NCBI GenBank assembly: GCA_004555865.1
Contig: SFJO01000012.1
Location: forward strand, 1 to 64,000
DNA from: Oscillospiraceae bacterium
GTDB lineage: Bacteria; Bacillota; Clostridia; Oscillospirales; Ruminococcaceae
Reading direction: 5' to 3'
DNA length: 64,000 bases
The position numbers and the translations under genes were made by a program. Under the pieces are notes generated by a model. It had not been told where the DNA came from and did not search any database. It was given only the letters and a program-made list of their open reading frames with translations. Of this stretch, positions 58,609 through 64,000 are shown in pieces. How positions within the stretch are numbered: the stretch's first letter is position 1; each line of letters opens with the position of its first letter.

Positions 58609-60750
58609 TCAGCCCTTGCCGAAGGCCCCCAGCAAGCGGGCCAGGAAGCCCTGCTTCGGGGCGGCGGGGGCGCGGCGGCGGGCGGCGGCCGCCGGGGCCG
58701 TCACCTGCCAGTTGTTGGCAAAGTAGTTGTACATCATCATCTGGCTGTCAATGCGCCGCTCCCCTTCTTTGGGTTTCACGCGGGCATAGCTGCCGTCCGG
58801 CTTCATCTCGCGGGCGTTCACATTGTCGTCCAGCTGCATCTGAAGCACACCCATCAGACGCTTGACCAGGGCTGGGTCGTGAATGCGCACACCCACCTCC
58901 ACGCGGCGCTCGGTGTTGCGGGTCAAAAAGTCGCCCGAGGCAATGTACATCCGCACGTCCTCTCCCTCACCGAAGGAGTAGATGCGGGAATGCTCCAGAT
59001 AGCGGCCCACGATGCTGCGCACGTGCAGATTCTCGGTGGCGCCGGGGACCCCGGCCCGCACGCAGCAGATGCCGCGCACGATCATGTCGATGTGCACCCC
59101 GGCACAGGACGCCTCCGACAGCTTCTCAATGATCTCCCGGTCGCTCACCGAGTTGTTCTTCAGCACAATGCGGGCGGGGCGGCCACAGCGGGCGGCCTCG
59201 ATCTCCTGCTCCATCTCCTTGAGCAGCACGCTCTTGAAGCACAGGGGAGCCACCAGCAGGTCGTTGGTGGTGGGGGTCAGGCGTTCCACCGCCAGGTTGT
59301 TGAACACGGCGGCCGCTTCCTCGCCAATGGAGGAATTGGAGGTGATGAAGGACAGGTCCGTGTACTGCTCGCTGGTTTTTTCGTTGTAGTTACCGGTGCC
59401 GATCTGGGTGATGTAGCTGTATTTCGGGCCTTTTTTGCGGGTAATGAGGGTCAGCTTGGAGTGCACCTTGTAGTCGTCAAAGCCGTAAATCACGGTGCAG
59501 CCCGCCTTTTCCAGCTGCTTGGACCAGTCGATGTTGTTCTGCTCGTCAAAGCGGGCGCGCAGCTCCACCACTGTGACCACTTCCTTGCCATTCTCGGCGG
59601 CGGCGGTAAGGGCCTCCACGATCTTGGACTCCCGGGCCATTCGGTACAGCGTCATCTTAATGCTCACCACATCCGGGTCTGCGGCGGCCTTTTCCAGCAT
59701 CCCGATGAAGGGCTTCATGCTCTGGTAGGGGTAAGCCAGCAGCACATCGTGGCGCTGCACCTCCTCCGTCAGATCGTACTCAGGCGGGGGCAGCATGGGC
59801 CGGGCTTCCGGGTAGCACAGCTCGCTGTGGCCGTCTGCCGCAAGCCGGGCCGCCAGCTTAAACATGCAACTCAGATCCAGCGGGCTTGCCTGCGTAAAGC
59901 ACTGCACCGCGGGCAGCACCAGCTTTTCGCACAAAAACTTGCTCATCTCCGGCGTAACCGTGGGGCTGAACTGTAGGCGCACCGCCGCCAGCTTGCGGCG
60001 TTTTTTCAGCAGCTCGCTCATCACTTCGCGGTAGTCGATGTCATGGTCCATCATGGCCTCTTCCACCGTCAGGTCCGCGTTGCGGGTCACCCGGAACAGA
60101 CAGGCCTTCTGGACGCTTTCGCCCTCGAATGCCTGGGAGGCAAAATGCAGGATCAGCTCTTCCACCAGGCCGTAGCAGAGGTTGTCGCCCTCTTTCAGGT
60201 ACAGCAGGCGCTCAAACTGGCTGCTGATGGGCAGAATGCCCATGCAGCTGCTCTCTTTCAGCTGGGCGCACAGGTAAATTTCCTGATTGCGCAGGAAGGG
60301 GAACGGATGGCGGTGATCCACCACCTGCGGCGAAAGCACCGGCTTGATCTCCTTCTGGAAGTACTTCTTCCAGAAATGCTCCTGCTCCTTGTTCAGCTTT
60401 TCAAAATTCAGGCGCTTGTAGCCCTGCTCTTCCAGGGCCGCCGCCAGCTTGTTCACGATTTTGTCGCACTGCTCCTGCAGAGCCGCCACCTTGGGCATGA
60501 TGGCGGCCAGCTGCTGCTGGGGGGTCATGTGGGTTTTATTCTCGGTTTTATCCTGCTTCAGCAGGGTCTGATCGTACAGCGAGCCGACCCGGACCATGAA
60601 AAATTCGTCCAGATTGCTGCCGTAGATCCCGGCAAACTTCAGCTGCTCGGCCAGCGGGACGTTCTTGTCCTTGGCGAGGGCCAGCACCCGCTGGTCAAAA
60701 TCCAGCCAGCTCAGTTCTCGGTTGATGAAAATATCCTGTTTTTCCTGCAC
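58609..60750 (-). CDS. ppk1: Polyphosphate kinase 1
   Basis: 713 residues with the N-terminal FINRELSWLDFDQRVL, the head domain and two PLD-like catalytic domains. The autophosphorylated His is in DDYKVHSKLTLI, and GICCVRAGVPG is also conserved. It builds polyphosphate from ATP. Its position tail to tail with pstSCAB-phoU makes a phosphate uptake and storage block. The basic, Ala-rich last 30 residues extend beyond the core. Confidence 0.96.
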   Translation of the reverse strand: MQEKQDIFINRELSWLDFDQRVLALAKDKNVPLAEQLKFAGIYGSNLDEFFMVRVGSLYDQTLLKQDKTENKTHMTPQQQLAAIMPKVAALQEQCDKIVNKLAAALEEQGYKRLNFEKLNKEQEHFWKKYFQKEIKPVLSPQVVDHRHPFPFLRNQEIYLCAQLKESSCMGILPISSQFERLLYLKEGDNLCYGLVEELILHFASQAFEGESVQKACLFRVTRNADLTVEEAMMDHDIDYREVMSELLKKRRKLAAVRLQFSPTVTPEMSKFLCEKLVLPAVQCFTQASPLDLSCMFKLAARLAADGHSELCYPEARPMLPPPEYDLTEEVQRHDVLLAYPYQSMKPFIGMLEKAAADPDVVSIKMTLYRMARESKIVEALTAAAENGKEVVTVVELRARFDEQNNIDWSKQLEKAGCTVIYGFDDYKVHSKLTLITRKKGPKYSYITQIGTGNYNEKTSEQYTDLSFITSNSSIGEEAAAVFNNLAVERLTPTTNDLLVAPLCFKSVLLKEMEQEIEAARCGRPARIVLKNNSVSDREIIEKLSEASCAGVHIDMIVRGICCVRAGVPGATENLHVRSIVGRYLEHSRIYSFGEGEDVRMYIASGDFLTRNTERRVEVGVRIHDPALVKRLMGVLQMQLDDNVNAREMKPDGSYARVKPKEGERRIDSQMMMYNYFANNWQVTAPAAAARRRAPAAPKQGFLARLLGAFGKG

Positions 60751-60821
60751 GCTGCTTCTCCTTTTCCGCCCCGGGCGGGGCGCTCAACGTGCGCCTTACA
60801 AACCAGCGCACTGCTGTTTAT

Positions 60822-60850
60822 ATTATATCGAATCGCCGAACCCTTGTAAA
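60822..60850 (-). promoter_or_regulatory. Promoter of ppk1
   Basis: Leftward TTTACA (60845-60850), 17-bp spacer, TATAAT (60822-60827). Another TTTTACAA lies about 16 bp further upstream. Confidence 0.8.
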
Positions 60851-60885
60851 CGCAGCAGATTGTAAAATTCTCTATCCAAAGCGAG

Positions 60886-60934
60886 AAAATCGGCCGGAAA
60901 ACGCGCGCCTTCCGCACGTGTTCCGACCGATTTT
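60886..60934 (-). terminator. Terminator between the unknown lipoprotein gene and ppk1
   Basis: 14-bp stem (60886-60899 with 60921-60934, one mismatch). Leftward exit through TTTTCTC; the + strand has TTTTT. Confidence 0.7.
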
Positions 60935-60974
60935 TATGGTTTTGGGCTGCCGGCTTCCGGGTCCGCGAACCGGT

Positions 60975-62489
60975 TCAATTCATAAACGCTGCACCCTCGG
61001 AAGGAACCTGCCAGATCCACCGGCCGTCCAGGTCGCGCAGGCCCATCACGTCGCCGTCAATGCACCACAGGCCGTTCTCCGCCTCGCTGTAGGTCAGCTG
61101 GTCGCCTTCCATCCATAATGTGCCGTCCTCTTTTGCCAGATACATGCGCCGGGTTCGTCCGGTCTCGCTGTCCCGGTCCAGGGTCAGCCACAGGCCCTGC
61201 TTTTCCAGCGCTTCGCAGTAGCTCACATCCTGTCCGTTCAGGGCCGTCCGGCTGCCATTGCTGCGCAGCACAAAAATCTCCCCCTCCGGTTTGATGCAGA
61301 CCAGATACGGGGTCCGCGCACAGCCGCGCGGGGTGCTGTATGGGTAATTGCTCACATTCTCCGTCACCAGCACCTCGTTCCCGTCCGGGGCCAGCACATG
61401 CACCGGGGCGTCGTAGCGGTTCACATCCACCGGCTCCTGATACCAGGCGCTGCCGTCCTCAAACACGCCGGCCATGGCGGATTCATAGACGCCGGTGGGG
61501 CACTCCAGATAAAATGCTCCCCAGGTCATGGTATCGTCCTGATAGATCTTCACTCGGTCGCTGTAAAACTGGTACCGGTGGGTGGTGTCGCTTTCCTCGA
61601 TCCGGCCGCTGACGGCATCCAGCACAGAATACCGCTCGCCATCACTGCTCAGCAGCGCCTGCCCGTCGTTCAGAATGCGGTACACCGGCTGCTCGCTCAC
61701 CTTTTCGCCGTTCGGGCCGTACAGATAAGGCTGCGCGTCCGCGCCTTCCATGCGCACCGCATAGCCCTCGGGCCAACGGTTCTGCTGCAGTGCCTCCCGG
61801 TAATCCTTGACCTGTTCAATGTCGTGGTAATCCGTGTCCGGCAGGGTGGCCAGCACGTTCAATTCCGCGTCCACCTGCTCGGCCCGGTCGCCGTAGAACA
61901 GGTAATACTCCCCGTCCCGCACCATATAATTTCGCACCCCCAGGCAGCTGGTGCTGCCGGTGTCCAGATCATAGAAGCAGTCGTAGATCATGTCGGCGCT
62001 GGGCTGCACCCACTCGCCGCACAACAAAAGAAGCTGCCGCCCCGCCACCGCGGTGGGGATGGCCCCCTTCTGCTCCAGCAGCTGGGTACCGTCTGCATCG
62101 TACACCGTATAGTGATTGTCTGCATTGCCCTCATAGTTCCATGTATCCGACACCACAAACAGGTCGGGGGCGTCCGGCTGCCAGTTCCTCAGTACATACA
62201 CGTCCCCGCCCTCGGTGCGGAACACCTCCTGCCCGGCCCGCAGCACCCGCCACACCGCGGGGTCCTGCTCCTTCCCGGGGAGGCAGCTGCCGTATGCCAG
62301 ATTCTGGCTGCTGGCAACGACCAGGCGGTTCGGGTCATCCGCCGCCTGCCCGGAAGCATCTGCGGGGCTTTGGGGCGGCTGGGCCGCACTCTCTGAAGGG
62401 GCTTCGGCCTGCCCGCAGCCGCACAGCAGTGCCAGAGCCAGGACGCACAGGGCCGCCGCCAGCCGATGCGGTACAAACGAATGGTTCAT
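60975..62489 (-). CDS. Lipoprotein of unknown function (beta-propeller-like)
   Basis: 504 residues from ATG 62489 (GAGGAG six bases upstream). Lipobox LLCGC after a short hydrophobic core, then a Pro/Ser/Ala linker. The remaining 430 residues consist of short repeated strand pairs with Tyr/Trp/Asp turns such as NHYTVYDADGTQLLEQKG, YRILNDGQALLSSDGERYS and PVHVLAPDGNEVLVTENV, a pattern typical of beta-propellers. It is exposed on the outer face of the membrane. Neighbours (ppk1, metK) give no clue to function. Confidence 0.75.
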   Translation of the reverse strand: MNHSFVPHRLAAALCVLALALLCGCGQAEAPSESAAQPPQSPADASGQAADDPNRLVVASSQNLAYGSCLPGKEQDPAVWRVLRAGQEVFRTEGGDVYVLRNWQPDAPDLFVVSDTWNYEGNADNHYTVYDADGTQLLEQKGAIPTAVAGRQLLLLCGEWVQPSADMIYDCFYDLDTGSTSCLGVRNYMVRDGEYYLFYGDRAEQVDAELNVLATLPDTDYHDIEQVKDYREALQQNRWPEGYAVRMEGADAQPYLYGPNGEKVSEQPVYRILNDGQALLSSDGERYSVLDAVSGRIEESDTTHRYQFYSDRVKIYQDDTMTWGAFYLECPTGVYESAMAGVFEDGSAWYQEPVDVNRYDAPVHVLAPDGNEVLVTENVSNYPYSTPRGCARTPYLVCIKPEGEIFVLRSNGSRTALNGQDVSYCEALEKQGLWLTLDRDSETGRTRRMYLAKEDGTLWMEGDQLTYSEAENGLWCIDGDVMGLRDLDGRWIWQVPSEGAAFMN

Positions 62490-62756
62490 AGGATTCTCCT
62501 CTCCCGGCCCGCCGCCCAAGCGCCCGGGCAGGCCGCCGTCTCCGTTTCGGGGGAACCGTTTTCATCGGCGGGGCCGCTGCCTATGCGGCCTTCTGCCGTG
62601 TGAAAGCCGGAACCGCTTTTCCTGATTCCTTTCATCCATCATACCAGATTCCCGGCGCAATGGATACGAATGGGGGCAAATTCTTTTTTCGCCGAGAACA
62701 GTGTATCAAAAAACCCCATCAAAACTGCATCATTCCGGGGCCGTCACCGCTGCGCC

Positions 62757-62808
62757 GCAAAAAAGAAGCAGGCGGACGCCCCGGTGTGTTCCGGATGCAT
62801 CCGCCTGC
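62757..62808 (-). terminator. Terminator of metK
   Basis: 9-bp perfect stem (62768-62776 with 62800-62808) plus inner pairing, followed leftward by TTCTTTTTT. Confidence 0.88.
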
Positions 62809-62821
62809 TCGGCAAATCATT

Positions 62822-63970
62822 TCAGGCTTCCAGGGCTGCCTTCAGCTCGTCCGCCTTGTTGGTCTTTTCCCAGGCCACGCCCAGATCCTCACGGCCCATG
62901 TGGCCGTAGGCAGCGGTGGCGCGATAGATGGGCTTGCGCAGATCCAGCGCCCGGATGATGGCAGCGGGGCGCAGATCGAACACCTTTTCCACCGCCTGTT
63001 CAATGCGCTCGTCCTCCACCTTGCCGGTGCCGAAGGTATCCACCAGAATGGACACAGGCTCGGCCACGCCGATGGCGTAGGCCAGCTCCACCTCGCACTT
63101 GCTGGCAATGCCGGCGGCCACGATGTTCTTGGCCACCCAGCGGGCTGCATAGGCGGCGCTGCGGTCCACCTTACTGGGGTCCTTGCCGCTGAAGGCACCG
63201 CCGCCGTGGCGGGCATAGCCGCCGTAGGTATCCACAATGATCTTGCGGCCGGTCAGGCCGGAGTCGCCCTGCGGGCCGCCCACCACAAAGCGGCCGGTGG
63301 GGTTGATGAAGTACTTGGTGTTCTCGTCCAGCAACTGGGCAGGGATGACCTGACAGATGACATTCTCCATGATGTCGGCACGCAGCTGCTCAGTGCTGAC
63401 CTCCGGGCCGTGCTGGCTGGAGATGACCACCGTATCCACCCGAACGGGCTTGCCGTCGTCGTATTCCACAGTCACCTGGCTCTTGCCGTCGGGGCGCAGA
63501 TAGGCCAGCTTGCCGCTCTTGCGCACAGCCGTCAGCTGCTTGGCCAGCTTGTGGGCCAGGCTGATGGGCAGGGGCATCAGTTCGGGGGTCTCGTCGCAGG
63601 CAAACCCGAACATCATGCCCTGGTCGCCGGCGCCGCCCACCTCATCGTTGGTACCCAGCGCAATGTCGGGGCTCTGCTCGTCAATGTTGGTGATCACGGC
63701 GCAGGTGTCGGCGTCAAAGCCATACTTGGCGCGGGTATAGCCGATGTCCCGGATCACATTGCGGGCCACGCCGGCAATGTCCACATAGCACTGGGTGGTG
63801 ATCTCACCCATGATGTGCACCAGACCGGTGGAGCAGGTAGTCTCGCAGGCCACGCGGGCGTCGGGGTCCTGGGCCAGAATGGCATCCAGCACGGCATCGC
63901 TGATCTGGTCGCAGATCTTATCGGGATGCCCCTCGGTGACGGACTCGGACGTAAACAGATACTTTGACAT
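62822..63970 (-). CDS. metK: S-adenosylmethionine synthetase
   Basis: 382 residues starting SKYLFTSESVTEGHPDKICDQISD. The two signatures GAGDQGMMFG and GGGAFSGKDPSKVDRS are intact. It makes SAM from methionine and ATP. AAAGGAGG lies just before the ATG. The promoter and any SAM riboswitch would be to the right of 64000, outside the window. Confidence 0.98.
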   Translation of the reverse strand: MSKYLFTSESVTEGHPDKICDQISDAVLDAILAQDPDARVACETTCSTGLVHIMGEITTQCYVDIAGVARNVIRDIGYTRAKYGFDADTCAVITNIDEQSPDIALGTNDEVGGAGDQGMMFGFACDETPELMPLPISLAHKLAKQLTAVRKSGKLAYLRPDGKSQVTVEYDDGKPVRVDTVVISSQHGPEVSTEQLRADIMENVICQVIPAQLLDENTKYFINPTGRFVVGGPQGDSGLTGRKIIVDTYGGYARHGGGAFSGKDPSKVDRSAAYAARWVAKNIVAAGIASKCEVELAYAIGVAEPVSILVDTFGTGKVEDERIEQAVEKVFDLRPAAIIRALDLRKPIYRATAAYGHMGREDLGVAWEKTNKADELKAALEA

Positions 63971-64000
63971 TTTGTTGCCTCCTTTGGCGTGCGCCGGGCC

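Overview
The window is a continuous piece of bacterial chromosome with a GC content around 60%. It carries Gram-positive (Clostridia-type) genes throughout: strong AGGAGG-like ribosome sites, TTGACA/TATAAT promoters, lipobox lipoproteins, RemA, a PASTA kinase, a GerW-type protein and a SpoVM-type peptide. The high GC, the dockerin-bearing secreted protein, the lysine-riboswitch NhaC transporter and the split biotin carboxyltransferase genes suggest a gut Oscillospiraceae/Ruminococcaceae (Faecalibacterium, Subdoligranulum or Gemmiger relatives). That placement is an inference from gene content. I see no prophage, transposase, rRNA or CRISPR array.

Layout. 1-7.5 kb: the first codons of a leftward gene, a large secreted dockerin/transglutaminase-like protein, a long HTH regulator of unrecognised type, and a divergent XRE repressor/small-protein pair around a perfect 21-bp palindrome. 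7.5-9.5 kb: a MATE exporter and a FlK-like thioesterase, divergent. 9.5-10.1 kb: a cupin gene remnant, a strongly foldable candidate RNA between two terminator-like hairpins, and a 26-codon spoVM gene. 10.1-23 kb: a long leftward housekeeping cluster, in transcription order yicC-remA-gmk-priA-def-fmt-rsmB-rlmN-prpC-prkC-rsgA-thiN-spoVM. 23.5 kb: tRNA-Ala(GGC) with its own promoter and terminator. 23.9-28.8 kb: a polar amino-acid ABC importer, a frameshifted AraC regulator, an esterase-fold protein without its catalytic Ser and His, a DUF4250 protein and rpmB. 29-33 kb: rightward M50 protease-scpA-scpB-DUF2953-gerW-rluB. 33.4-36.7 kb: a three-gene biotin-dependent carboxyltransferase operon. 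36.8-40.9 kb: a YoaK membrane protein, an aminotransferase, an intact LysR regulator, a LysR gene broken by a stop codon, and a truncated MetE-like gene fused behind it. 41.1-46.9 kb: a cobalamin-riboswitch operon coding for a surface CbiK-type chelatase, a repeat lipoprotein and a metal-chelate/tetrapyrrole-type ABC importer. 47-49 kb: an NhaC-family transporter behind a lysine riboswitch. 49-53.8 kb: an M16 peptidase pair with lgt, then a VanY-type carboxypeptidase. 54-60.8 kb: pstSCAB-phoU facing polyphosphate kinase. 61-64 kb: an unrecognised lipoprotein and metK.

How the genes work together. The 10-23 kb cluster joins translation start and maturation (fmt, def), rRNA modification (rsmB, rlmN), replication restart (priA), nucleotide supply (gmk), PrkC/PrpC signalling and ribosome assembly (rsgA) in the order known from other Firmicutes. 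Several members seen elsewhere (rpoZ, coaBC, rpe) are not in it. The pst/phoU/ppk block handles phosphate uptake and storage as polyphosphate. Two metabolite riboswitches sit back to back near 47 kb and control corrinoid/tetrapyrrole-related and lysine-related transport. The most novel-looking parts are the riboswitch-controlled extracytoplasmic chelatase operon, the structured RNA candidate beside spoVM, the three-subunit carboxyltransferase operon without a membrane decarboxylase, and the HTH regulator next to the dockerin protein.
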